The notes below the pieces were generated by a model. The model did no database searches, had not been told where the DNA came from, and saw nothing but the letters and a program-made list of their open reading frames with translations. Of a DNA stretch of 24,543 nt, positions 1-10,700 are shown piece after piece (position 1 is the first letter of the stretch; each line of letters begins with the position of its first letter). The translations under genes and the position numbers were made by a program. Source of the DNA: Chromera velia. Its lineage: Eukaryota; Sar; Chromeraceae. The stretch is from NCBI GenBank assembly GCA_018398765.1, contig JAHBMJ010001932.1, positions 1 to 24,543 on the forward strand. The letters are read 5' to 3'.

Positions 1-103
1 TGTACAGTTTTTCTTTTTATTACCTGACTTAATAGTCATTTTGTTCTCAAAACGCCTTCACTGGCTTATATAAAATAGGATGGGATTTATATTTTTGGCT
101 ACC

Positions 104-122
104 CCGCGGTCCACTGCCGGGC
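104..122. repeat. 19-bp dispersed repeat, inverted copy at 18108-18126
   Basis: The sequence ccgcggtccactgccgggc is repeated exactly, in reverse complement, at 18108-18126. Flanking sequence is only weakly similar: an aaataggat-like string lies a few tens of bases from each copy, at different distances. It looks like two copies of a short dispersed repeat family or the ends of decayed elements. I see no coding sequence at either copy. Confidence 0.6.
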
Positions 123-215
123 CTCAACTTGCACCCTGAAAGGCACGGTTGTCGCCGCGGGGCGGCAAATGGTCAGAAGTAGGCTAAAACCGCGGCACTA
201 GCACCGCGCAAAGCT

Positions 216-280
216 TAGGCAGGCACTGCGGCGCAGCCGTGGTGCCAGCTGGCGAGCACCGCGGCATAGCCGCGGTGCTC
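216..280. repeat. Two GC-rich hairpins built on CCGCGG
   Basis: The arm gagcaccgcggc (254-265) is followed by the three bases ata and its perfect complement (269-280), a 12-bp stem. Just upstream, ggcactgcggc and gccgtggtgcc (about 216-240) form a second, imperfect stem. CCGCGG or a near variant recurs from 104 to 330. The block is sharply GC-rich beside AT-rich sequence. I do not recognise it as a known RNA gene. Confidence 0.6.
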
Positions 281-500
281 ACCAAGGCTGCTCTAGAAAC
301 ACTGCGCGCCGTACCTCCGCGGCCCGCGCGCGGTCCGCGACCTATATGCCATGAATAGCCGTGAAGCTGATTGGGTGTCGCGAATCGTAATATCAGTCTG
401 ACCCTAGATCTGACCCGTAGTCTGTTCCTAAGTCTGACTCATAGATAAGATAATGAAAGATAATAATAATGATAATCAAATTATTTGAAATAATTATTTG

Positions 501-615
501 GTGAAATATCATCAAATATCTTAAAATATCTTGAAATATCACAAATATCCCCAAATATTTTCAAATATCTGGATATTTGGATATTTCATAATCAAATATC
601 TTGGATATACGGATA
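501..615. repeat. AT-rich array with 10-bp period (AAATATC)
   Basis: Units ending in aaatatc follow each other almost exactly every 10 bases at 501-550 (gtgaaatatc, atcaaatatc, ttaaaatatc, ttgaaatatc, acaaatatcc) and continue with drift and some inverted units (ggatattt) to about 615. A 10-bp period matches one helical turn, so intrinsic curvature or a nucleosome or protein-phasing role is possible. No gene is visible in 123-854 outside these repeats. Confidence 0.75.
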
Positions 616-854
616 CTTCAGTTTGTCATTCCTCATAGATGCGTTTTAAACAAATAGTCTGTTGATCAGTATTATGATCAGTATTCAGCAGTTTTGACAG
701 TTAGGTTTGATTCAACTTGAAAGGGTCTGATTTTCTTGGTTGGATCGGGTTAACTTGAGCCGAGGGCAATTCTCGGCTGTAATCGGCAGTGACTTTCTCA
801 TTGGCCAAGCCGTGTGCCACACCATGCGCCGCCCCGCATCGCAATATGCCTCCA

Positions 855-2445
855 TGAGCGGCTGAAGAAAAAGGGAAAAGACCTGAGGGCGGGAGACAGA
901 AAGACGGAGGCAGATGATGGGAGAAGAAAGACTGCGCCACCGAAGTGGAGGTACACGCATTCAAGTGAGGGCTGAAAACGGAGGGAGACAAGTGAATGGC
1001 TGACACTGCCAGCTGAAGGCCGAAAGAGAAGAAACGTGAGCTGAGGGCGGGAGACAGAAAGGTAGATGCAGATAGCCGCAGATCGCAAGAGCAGAGAGGG
1101 CGCAGAATAGAGGTAAAAGCTAAGAAATGATATTAATAATATGATCAAAGGATTAAAATAAGAGGGAGAAAAGGAAGGGGCTCGTAGCAGAATGTAGCAG
1201 AGGGCTCAAGAGGGCTGGTCCCTAGGAAGAAAAGAAATACTGCATGGAAGAGGCAGAATGCACCCTAAACACGATAGGCACAATTAAAGGGAGAGCCAGG
1301 TAGCGGAAGCAGAAAGCTTTCAGCACAAAGGGAAAGGTGGAGGCAGAGGAATGCAAGTGAAGGGCTGAAGCAAAGGGATTTAAACCGAGAACGGGCAGCT
1401 AGCGGCTGGAAGAGAAAGAACGCAACCTGAACACGATCTAGGCGCAAAAGGAGGGAGAGGTAGCGGAACGAGAAAAAGCGCAACACATAGATGAAGGCGC
1501 AGGGACGTAAATGATGGCTGAAGCGAAAGGGGGGCAAGCGAATGGCTGGCAGCAGAAGGCTGGAAGAGAAGGAATAAGACCTGAGGGCGGGAGACAGAAA
1601 GAGGGAGGCAGGTGATGGGAGAAAAAAGACCGCAACGCCAAAGTAGAGGTGCTGGCATTCAAGTGAGGCCTGAAAGCGGAGGGAGAGAAGTGAATCTAGC
1701 AAGCGAATGGCTGACACTGTCAGTTGAAGGCCGAAAGAGAAGAAACGTGAGCTGAGGGCGGGAGACAGAAAGGTAGATGCAGATAGCCGCAGATCGCAAG
1801 AGCAGAGAGGGTGCAGAACAGAGGTAGAAGCTAAGAAATGATATTATGATCAAAGGACTAAAATAAGAGGGAGAAAAGGAAGGGGCTCGTAGCAGAATGT
1901 AGTAGAAGGCTCGAGAGGGCTGGTCCCCAGGAAGAAAAGAAATGCTGCATGGAAGAGGCAGAATGCACCCTGAACGCGATAGGCACAAACGGAGAGCCAG
2001 GTAGCGGAAGCAGAAAGCTTTCAGCACAAAGGGAAAGGTGGAGGCAGAGGAATACGAGTGAAGGGCTGAAAGCAAAGGGAATTAAACCGAGAACGGGCGG
2101 CTAGCGGCTGGAAGAGAAAGAACGCAACCTGAATACGATCTAGGTGCAAAAAGGGGGAGAGGTAGCGGAACGAGAAAAAGCGCAACACATAGATGGAGGC
2201 GCAAGGACATAAATGACGGCTGAAGCGAAAGGGAAGCAAGCGAATGGCTAGCAGCAGAAGGCTGGAAGAGAAAGAATAAGACCTGAGGGCGGGAGACAGA
2301 AAGACGGAGGCAGCTGACGGGAGAAAAAAGACCGCACCGCCGAAGTGGAGGTACAGGCATTCAAGTGAGGGCTGCAAGCAGAGGGAGACAAGCGAATCTA
2401 ACAAGCGAATGGCTGGCACTGTCAGCTGAAGGCCGAAAGCAAAGA
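855..2445. repeat. Long purine-rich tandem repeat, ~705-bp unit
   Basis: Two nearly complete units start at equivalent points at 1001 and 1712 and end near 2413, so the period is 711 then 702 bases. A partial copy precedes them (about 855-1000) and another follows (2414-2445). Within a unit, a shorter purine-rich motif (ctgagggcgggagacagaaag) recurs at two offsets, so the repeat is nested. The + strand is strongly purine-rich. This produces long chance reading frames in several minus-strand frames (Ser/Leu/Pro/Phe-rich) that show no domain and no consistent frame between copies. I call this a satellite-like repeat, not a gene. Confidence 0.85.
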
Positions 2446-2689
2446 AGGTTCCCGGAAGAATGAGACTACAGGCGTTCTTGAACATTAGTGTCATTGAACC
2501 CGTACCAATTAATTAATTCAGCTGTTGGCTTGTGTGCTGTGTAGTGCCGGGATATGTGGCTTATGGACGTTGGACCTGGAGGTCTGCAATGCCGGCTGTC
2601 TGCTTAAACTCTGCTGATGTCTGCCTGTCAAGGTCAGACAAATGGTCTTCAATATATAGATGTCCGTTGTAGGTGAGTGCCTCAAGTCG
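2446..2689. other. Spacer without recognised feature
   Basis: This unique-looking sequence lies between the tandem repeat and the inverted-repeat element. I see no coding region, tRNA or clear repeat in it. Confidence 0.5.
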
Positions 2690-3680
2690 ATGCATGCATA
2701 TATCACCCCTGGTGTCCCCCCCAAAAAGTGAATGAACCTACTTTTTAGCTGCCAGTGGACGCCTTACCGCCGCCACCCTGGAGGCCTTCATATGTAGAAA
2801 CGAACCCCTTTTTAGTTTCATGGCGGCTCCGCCGCCGCAAAAACCCCCAAGGTTAATTCAGCTTCTGACATGATTTTCTCTAGTAGAATATTCGAGATGA
2901 AAGATCTTTCCACTCATCTCCACTTTTTCACCCAAGAAAAGCAATAACAAGAAAGTGGTTGAAATCGAGCGTTAAGAGAGTTCATCCTGTGGTGAAAGAT
3001 CGAATCTGACCATATTTTCTCCTGCCGTCTCCGGACATCTCCGGCCATCTCCGGTAAACTGTGGGAAGCGGCGATCAAGTTTCCTCCCTTCTTTCCTTCG
3101 GAATCCTTTCTTCCTTCCTCCTTCTTCCTTCCTGGTACCCCCCGCCGATGATGATAGTGGTGTGCTTACCACTATCGGAGGGGGGCTGAGAGACATAAGA
3201 GACACAGGCAGACAGGCTCAGGTAGGAACTCAGGCAGTTTATTCAATCAGTCAGTCAGTGAGTCAGTCAATCAGTCCACCAGTTTTTTTCCTTCTTTCCT
3301 TCGGAATCTTTGACAGACCTTCGGCACCATGCGAGCAAGTTCACTTTTGACTGACCTTCAGCCTCTGACATGCAGCGTTGAACGACTCTTAAACTCTTGT
3401 CTCCTCTTCTTCAGTCGTCATACTAGAGGCTGGAGGGATCCAAGTGGCGTGTAAGTGGTAGAGGAGCCCAGACAAGGTGAAGGACCATGAGAGTTGGAGG
3501 GAGGTGGAGGACATCGTGGAGTCCTCTATGCACACAAAACGAACCCCAGTTTTGTTGACAGGTTGGACCGCCGCCGCAAAAACCTCCGGGGTTGTTTATT
3601 TTGGGCTTGCGGCCTCTGGACGCCGCCGCCAAAAAAGGTAGAGGTTCCAAATAGGATAAGGGGGGTGATATATATGCATA
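2690..3680. mobile_element. Putative non-autonomous element with imperfect terminal inverted repeats
   Basis: The left end (2690-2755) reads tgcatgcatatatcacccc, then gaacctac and a T-run. The right end, on the opposite strand (3680-3619), reads tatgcatatatatcacccc, then gaacctctacc and a T-run followed by GGC repeats. The arms therefore match over about 60 bp with gaps. A second related pair lies inside (about 2800-2860 and 3537-3600), each holding ccgccgccgcaaaaacc. The interior has no transposase-like frame, only a TCAG microsatellite and a short direct repeat. It resembles a MITE or foldback element. No target-site duplication was identified. Confidence 0.45.
3087..3308. repeat. Short direct repeat pair with TCAG microsatellite between
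   Basis: The string ccttctttccttcggaatc occurs at 3087-3105 and again at 3290-3308. Between the copies, about 3244-3277, is a TCAG/TCAA tetranucleotide run. Both lie inside the putative inverted-repeat element. Confidence 0.6.
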
Positions 3681-4246
3681 TGGACGCCCGAGCGTAGGTG
3701 CGCGCGCGCGCGCGTGCCGGTGATCCGCAAAATTTTATGTAAAATGTGGAAATCTTCTGGGGCCTCTTTGGTTGTTCATGCATGTGGATGTCGCCTCGGA
3801 GGGCAAAGCAGACGGACTTACTGCACGTATACTCTTGAGAGGTGTGTGTCTCTATTTTTATGACAAAACAACGTAACATTTTTTCTGCCGGAACGCGTAG
3901 GGGGTCTGAACTATATATAGACAGATACCGAGGCCCTGGGCCCCGGCAAGCAAGTCGCTGACATGAATATCGATACCACCCGGGCCCGCGCGCGCAAAGC
4001 GCGCTCACTCGGCCATATATATACAGCTTGTAAAAAAAAAAAAACAGCTATATAGAGGGGGCGCATGCATTGAATTGCGTAAGCGAGATGGAAGTTCTTG
4101 ATGTCCATCGATCGTCGAATAGAAATCCCAGGCAAGTCTCACCAGCGTTTGACCAGAGGAGACTTCAGACTTTTCCAAAGAGAACCCGATAGAAACCTGT
4201 GCGCTTGAGAATTATACATATAAGACCAGATCAGCCTCGTGCATGC
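3681..4246. other. Non-coding flank with CG runs
   Basis: This stretch has an alternating (CG)7 run at 3701-3714, a second CGCG-rich patch near 3985-4003, an A-run near 4030-4043 and scattered TATATA strings. It is the 5' flank of the cysteine-rich gene that follows. A gtgcatgcatgcatgc string (about 4238-4253) overlaps the first candidate start codons of that gene. No gene is evident here. Confidence 0.5.
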
Positions 4247-4255
4247 ATGCATGCA

Positions 4256-6179
4256 ATGACCTCCCGTCTCCTTCTCCTTCTTCTCTCCCAAACGGTGTGC
4301 TTGCACGTGTACGCCTCACTCGAGGAGACCAAACAAGAGCTGAGCCCTATTGAAACGTTCAACTCCCCCTGTGCTGAGTTCGACGACGAGCGAACCACCG
4401 CGTCTCTCCAAAGGTTCAACCCAGAACTGTCTCGCTCTGCAGAATGTACAGTCCGCCAAACTTTCCACCGTTTTATCACGATGGGTTATGCGAGTGGAAG
4501 CAAGAAGGACTGCAGGCTTTACAAAGCCTTTGTGGACCCAGACGGCGCCTCCGGGAGCGACTGGGAGGCCTATGCGGACTCGGGGTGCCTCGCGGTGCAC
4601 AGGGCAACTGCCGGGAAGGAGAGCTTCGATAAGTGCATGGCCGCGTCAGTCTGTATGCCACCATAGCTGCACGGGTTTTAAGGTGGAACTATGCTGCTTT
4701 TCGCTCAGGTGTTTGTGTGTGACGTCGAGGTGGGACACTTTGGCCGAGCCTGTCCAATTCCCTGAATACTTCCCCATAAAAATGAAAGAGGGATGGAATT
4801 GGGGCATGGGGAAGGAGAGACGGTGGGACGGAAGAAAGAAAGAAGAAGGTGGCTGGAGGGAACAAAGAAGGTAGGAAGGGAGAAAAGAGAAAAGAAGACA
4901 AGATGTGGGAGCTTACCCAGATTTCGACAAGTAAGAGCTAGATCTCGGAAAGGCAGAGATGAGACACTCCGCTATAGAAGCTGAGTACATGCGCTTCACT
5001 AATTTAAATTCAAATTTGATGAAGACCTCATACAATTGGTCAAGACGCCATCAGAACCTGCGAGCATCTATGCGTGCAGGCACTTGGACGCGTTCTTCGA
5101 CCGCGAATAGCCCCTTCTTGCAGCTCTCGTCGGATTCTCCGAGGGACCTCTGCAGGGAGAAACCGGGGTCTCGCCCGCGGAGTCCGACGCCCTGTACTAC
5201 TTGAAAACAACCACCCCAGGGAGCCTCAGGGAGAGAATGCATCGGCACGTGCAGATAATGACACCCAAGCTGCACAAGCGGGCATCGGACTTCACGCAGA
5301 GGGCCGCCAAGGGGGCGGTGCCGGAGCCTGACTTGAAAACTTTTGTCGCAGACCTCCACAAGCGCAACTCGTTCGACGCCAGCAGGTTCGCTCCGTCAAA
5401 TTGTTTTAAGCAGTTGCCTTTTTTGAAACATGTTGTTGGCGTTTTGATCCAATCAAATACTAGCGAGCGTGCTTGATTGCAGATTCGAGGGGGAGTGGGA
5501 GGAGTGGAAGAAGACGCTCGGAGAGGCCGAGGCGTGCCGCAGCGGGGTGAGTGTTGACGACCGAAACACGTGCATGAGGGGGGTGCGCGATGCCTTCGAC
5601 TGGGCAAACCCAAAGGTAGTGGACGCCGGGCTCTCGGAATGTCTGTCCGACAACTGGGGTGCCTTCGTCGGTCTGCGCTGCTGGCCGTCCACCCTCACCA
5701 GCGTAGGCTTTTCGGGCCTGATGAAATCCGACGCTGTGGTTCGTGACGACACCGACGATCCGTGCACGTGTGAAGAGGAGCTGACGATCCGAAGACATGA
5801 CGGGGATCTCAAGCTCAAGGTGGACTGCTTCCTCAAGGAGGCCCTCCCGTATCATCCTGCCATAGTCCGATGGGGCGTCGGAAAGTCGAGCCTGTATTTT
5901 GGAAACAGGTTCATTGACATCCCAAAGGGGTTTCTGAACCACCAAGTGGTCGCACGGCTGAGTGCAGAAGAGGCGTGCCGAAACCCTTCGTACAATGGCG
6001 TGTGCTGGCTGTTCACCTTCTGCGCAAAGTGGGAAACCGCGAAGGGGCAGTTCGCGTTTTTGAAGACGACAGACGGTTCCTTAGACTGCATGTCACGCGA
6101 TGCCAAGCACTCCGTCTGCCCCCAATTTGCCCCCCAAACATCGATTCGCTCTTGTGACACCATCAAACGTGCAGATTGA
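4256..6179 (+). CDS. Cysteine-rich secreted protein of unknown function (3 exons)
   Basis: I do not recognise the family. The proposed exons are 4256-4652, 5124-5385 and 5483-6179, giving 451 residues. Their phases close (1, then 2), with donors GTATGC and GTTCGC and acceptors CTTCTTGCAG and GATTGCAG. The ATG at 4256 opens a typical signal peptide (basic start, LLLLLL core, cleavage near VYAS); an in-frame ATG at 4247 is possible. The mature part is rich in paired cysteines. Exon 1 (DWEAY...C...DKCM) and exon 3 (EEWKK...C...NTCM) share a W-C-C spacing that suggests a diverged internal duplication. No transmembrane segment is seen, so it is probably secreted. The first intron is the weak point. 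The stretch 5027-5107 also reads like protein (YACRHLDAFFDR resembles DCRLYKAFVDPD of exon 1) but runs into TAG at 5108-5110. Either it is intronic or the gene is broken there. The 3' exon and second intron are the firmest parts. Confidence 0.62.
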
Positions 6180-7751
6180 CTTAGTTTTATCAAATCTACA
6201 TACCAGTCTGTGAAGGTCAATTCAGCAAAGCAAATAGTTCATATCTGCATAATGAACTTCAATCTGTGCTTATAATAGATAATAAACAGAAAGACTTTGA
6301 ACTAATGATCGATAAAATTGTCAGACGCCTAGAAAATTACTAAGAAAATTAGCTGAAATCGAATCGATCTAGAAATCAATCAATCACTGACACCCAGTCA
6401 ATTTAACTCAATCACCCAATCTTGACGGAGGGGGCGAGTGTTGGGTGATCATCGCTGATGAAAAACACAGATCTTTATATAGGGCTATACAGAGATAGAT
6501 AGACGGTCAGACAGATATGACTCGGTCTATCATGATGCAAATGACTGGCATTCACATTTACTGCAATGTCCGGCTACGACACGTACAACTGCCACCTGCC
6601 AGTCTGGTTGTTTCCTACATATGGAGAAGACTGTTACTTTTAGTCACTTCATACGTACCTTCTTCCTCCTTCCTTTCACAACGTTGTTCGTATTCAGACA
6701 TACGCATTTCAGGCGTGTATGCACGTCGAATTAATTCATGTGAATTCCAGTACAGAGCTTGACGTGGCCCCCGCTGACTCTATACATGCAAGCGTACACC
6801 TTGATACACTCGGGCAGCGTATATTCATGTAGGACATACCTTGGCCCCCGTGCATTCATTCATTCATTCTCCGCGCCTTGCTATTGTTCGATTCTCTCTG
6901 CCCCGCCGACTGCTCGCTTGGCATCAGTCGGTGCATCATCAATCGCAGTCCCTTTTAAGGGCTTTTCTAGGGGCTTTTTCTCTCTTTTAAAGTTTTTTGA
7001 CAAAATTTTCATTTATTCTTAGCGGTTGAGGCTCAGCCGGTGTGACAGCCGCTTCCACCGCTGAGGCCTCCCGCCTCTTTTGTCCCCCATGCACTGCACC
7101 TCCCACCGCGTCTTCTTGAGGCAGCTACCGGCAGAGCCTATTCATGTTCCACCCCGGCCACCTAGTCGCGGCCGCCCACGTCCGTGCTAGCGTCCGTGTG
7201 TATCCGTGCAGACTAGCGTACTGACTTTATGCCACTAATAAGTTTATAAACAACGTCTTTTATCATTTTCTAAACGCTAGTCTAGACATTCAGTTATTTA
7301 GTTAGTTAATTAATTAGTAAGTTTATTATAGAATATGGAGAATTAACTTTGAACTCCGGTCACGAGTCCGGTATGGCCTGTACATACATGGTTAGTCTCT
7401 ACTAGAATATACTAGAATAGACAGAAAGTTATTCATTTTTATAATAGTCTTTTTTAAAGAAGTGCCATGATCTCTTTCTAGATCTCTTTGATACGAAGAA
7501 CTTGCAAGAAACGTTTAAAATTCTTAGTAAAATTCACTGCAGGGCATACAGTCCTAATGTATAGCATATAGTATCAGCAGATTAATTGAATAGAATTGAA
7601 TTGCTACTCAGTCTATACTTGAAGTGAATTAAATTGAGGTGAGGTGGTTCAGGCGGGTGAGCCTCCGCTTGGGCTCTGGCCAACCGTCACTACGCATTGT
7701 TCGTTTTTAGGGAGACGCAGTTTTTGAATTATAACAATTGATCGAACGTCA
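6180..7751. other. Non-coding interval with small repeats and one strong hairpin
   Basis: About 1.6 kb separates the convergent 3' ends of the + strand cysteine-rich gene and the - strand modular gene. It contains a (CATT)4 run at 6853-6869 and AT-rich sequence. I see no coding frame with domain content and no tRNA. Confidence 0.6.
7028..7070. other. Hairpin, 15-base arms
   Basis: The arms gaggctcagccggtg (7028-7042) and caccgctgaggcctc (7056-7070) are complementary apart from one bulged base on each side, with a 13-base loop. It stands out in a non-coding interval. It could be a structured RNA or a repeat fragment; no family is recognised. Confidence 0.5.
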
Positions 7752-10700
7752 CTACTTAGAAGCAGGCTGGCAAGCCAGCTGGTTCCACCTCGCAGTTGCC
7801 GCAACTCTCAGCTGCCCGTCCTCACACTGCAGGTACGTCGCACAGTCAGAGAAGCTGGCAGGTCTCCACTCTCTGCTAAGAGTGCTCCATGTGGTGCAAG
7901 TGTAGCCCTCCGGGCACTGCAGATAAAAGTGCGCGGGCTCGACCCCAGCTGCCAGGAAATATGCGGTGTCCGACCGCCGAAAGAGAAGAGGGTCGAGGGT
8001 GCTGCTGTTCAGTCCGGAGAGCTCCACCGGCACCTCGCACGCCTCTGCATGAACAGGCACAAAGAGACAGACAGACACACCAACGAGAGGCTTGCTCATG
8101 TTCCTCCAGGCTGCGTCCTTTTCACATCTTCCCACAGTCGCTTGCTGAACCTTAAAGTGTCGCGAAAAGACTTGGCGAGAGAACAGAAAGAGAAACAGAA
8201 AGGAGAAAGCACGGGAAGAAAGGTACCAACATGAGAGTAGCCAGAACAGAAAGGCGAAACAAAGACTTGACACCAGCTTCTCGTTCTTACCTAAGCACGT
8301 GAGGTTTCTGTCCGATGCCAGCTGTCTGTCCTCACACGAGAGGGTGCTTGTGCAGTCGTTGGGACCTGCAGGCCACCAGCTTTGTGTGACACTAGACCAG
8401 TACGCACACCCATAGTCCTGAGGACACTGGAGGCCCACGCTCTTCGGGTCCAACCCTATGGTCACCACCTCGCCCAGACGGGGTTGGAGGAGGGGATTGA
8501 TGGGAGGAGTATTGTTGTTGCTGTTGGAGTTGCGAGTGTGATGAGAGGGATCCTCTGGGAACTCGCAAGCTTCTGCTCTCGTCGTGCACAAACAAGCACG
8601 GAGGAATGGAGGAGTAAAGGGAGTCAAGTAGATACAAAAAACTGAAAAATAAGGAGGTACTGTTTCTCTCGCACATACCGGTTTCTCGTGCATCTCTTTT
8701 TCTGTCCCTCCACTAGCAAGAAGAAAAGCCAAAGGAGAGAAGTCAGAAGAAGGCGCCAGGTCATATAAAAAATCATGCAAAACGAAAGGAAAGTGGTTGA
8801 GAAGTGAGCGTTAATAAAAAAAGCAAAAAACAAACACATACCACACTAACCTAAGCATGTCACTTTTGAGTTCGTTGTCACCCGCAGTTCTCCCTCCTCG
8901 CACTGCAAAGAAGTCTCACAGCTCCAGCTGGATGCCGACAACCACTTCTCACTCAATGACGACCAGTACGCGCACGCATATCCCCTGGGACACTCCAGAG
9001 CGACTCGCTGAGACCCGATCCCGACTGCCAGAGCCTCGCTGGACCTCCGTGAGTGCAGTGGGTGCAGGAGGCTGCTGTTCAGACCGGAGAAGTCGACAGG
9101 CACGTCGCACGTCTCTGCAGGGAGGATGGGTGGACAGGCGGTTAGGCAAGGAAGGAACGCCTTAAAAAAAAAAAAGGACAGAACGAAGACCACTGGAAAA
9201 GGACAAAGTGGAAAAGAGAGCAGGATTGAGGGAGGCAGTAGATGAAACCGTTTGAATAAGATCAACAACTGAACCGCACCTGAGCAGGTCAGATTCGTGG
9301 TCGATGCCACCCTCAATTCTCCCTCCTGGCACTGCAGGGAGGTCTCACAACCCCAAGACCCTGCAGACATCCACATCCCCCCACTCCCAGAGGATCTGTA
9401 CGCACACGCGAGGTCTTCAGGGCACTGCAGAGACACCCTCTGAGACCCGATGCCGACTGCCAGAGAGTCCCCATAGCTTCTGGTGTGCAGTGGGTGCAGG
9501 AGGCTGCTGTTCACCCCAGAGAGGTCCACAGGCACGTCGCATTTCTCTGCAGCATGGGGTGGACGCAAAAGAAAAGAGAATGAATATATGCGTGGAGAGT
9601 TGAAAGAAAAAAGCCGGCCCGCACGCCCGCACATAAATTGGCACTTACAGGATGACGCCCAGAGAATTGAGGAGTCAACACGGGGGAATTGACAGGAGGA
9701 AGAGCGGGGGGGGACACGAGGCATGGAGCTAGAGACGAAGAAAGGAACACAAAATGCTGACTGAAGGAAAGAAAGAAAGGAAGAGCATGCACCCAGACAG
9801 ACAGACAATCAGAAAATCAGACAATCACCGATCGACGGAACCCGCCGACATGCACATGCAGAAAGAACCCAGCGGCCCCTCACCGCACCTGAGCAGGTCA
9901 GATTGGTACTCGACGCCACACTCAGTTCTCCGTTCATGCAGTGCAGAGAGGTGACACAGTCCCACGACCCTGCAGACATCCAACTCCCACTGCTAGAGGA
10001 CCAGTATGCACACGCAAGGTCCTCAGGGCACTGCAGAGAGACGCTCCGAGACCCGAGACCCACTGCAAGCGAGTTGTTGTACCGTCTGGAGTGCAGGGGG
10101 TGTATTTGACTGCTGTTCACTCCAGAAAGGTCCGTTGGAACGTCACACTTCTCTGCAGAAAGAGACGGAAAGACGGGTTGGCACGTCCATAAGCATCTAG
10201 ACAGACGGTTGTTTGGCAGAACACCGACGGAATAAGCGAGGTAGCTACGGGAAATGAAGCTCTTGTATTGTACGACTGAATTATCTGCACACAAGAGGGA
10301 ATCTCACGGCAAAAAGAAAGGGTACCGGGACGGGGGAAGCGAAACAAAGTTGAGAAAGCAAACTAAAAAATATTCTCGTAACCGTTCGACAGCTAACAAC
10401 GTTTCAACACGCCTTTCTTTTTTCTTGATTTCCGGACCCAAGCCCCAAGCGTCAGATGCAGGACACTCTGTGTCTCCCGACATCAAGCACGTTTGGCAAA
10501 AAAACAGGGGAAAACGCAGACAAGGCGTTCTGAGGAAATAAACGCAAAGCAGGAAAGCGACGTGTCACGCAATGGCCATAACCGCAAAAAGACATAGCAC
10601 AACCAGAACGCAGAGCAAGAACGGCAATACAAAGTCTCCCTCAATGAGTTACCTAAGCAAGTCACTCTTGTATTCGATGCCACTCTCAGTTCCCCCCCCT

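Noticed and set aside
701-2494. Several long minus-strand reading frames rich in Ser, Leu, Pro and Phe
   Set aside because: They are produced by the purine-rich tandem repeat, occur in more than one frame over the same bases, change frame between repeat copies and show no domain.
2972-4135. Minus-strand reading frames of 74-160 codons
   Set aside because: Low-complexity content, no domain, no splice or start support; they overlap the inverted-repeat element and CG runs.
5108-5110. TAG as a recoded codon in the cysteine-rich gene
   Set aside because: The other genes end normally in TAG or TGA, and a conventional intron removes this codon.
7024-7090. Possible tRNA at the 7028-7070 hairpin
   Set aside because: No cloverleaf, T-loop or acceptor pairing could be found; only a single stem is present.
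8045-8850. Reading frames running through introns of the modular gene
   Set aside because: The module homology ends exactly at consensus splice sites and phases close only when these stretches are removed.
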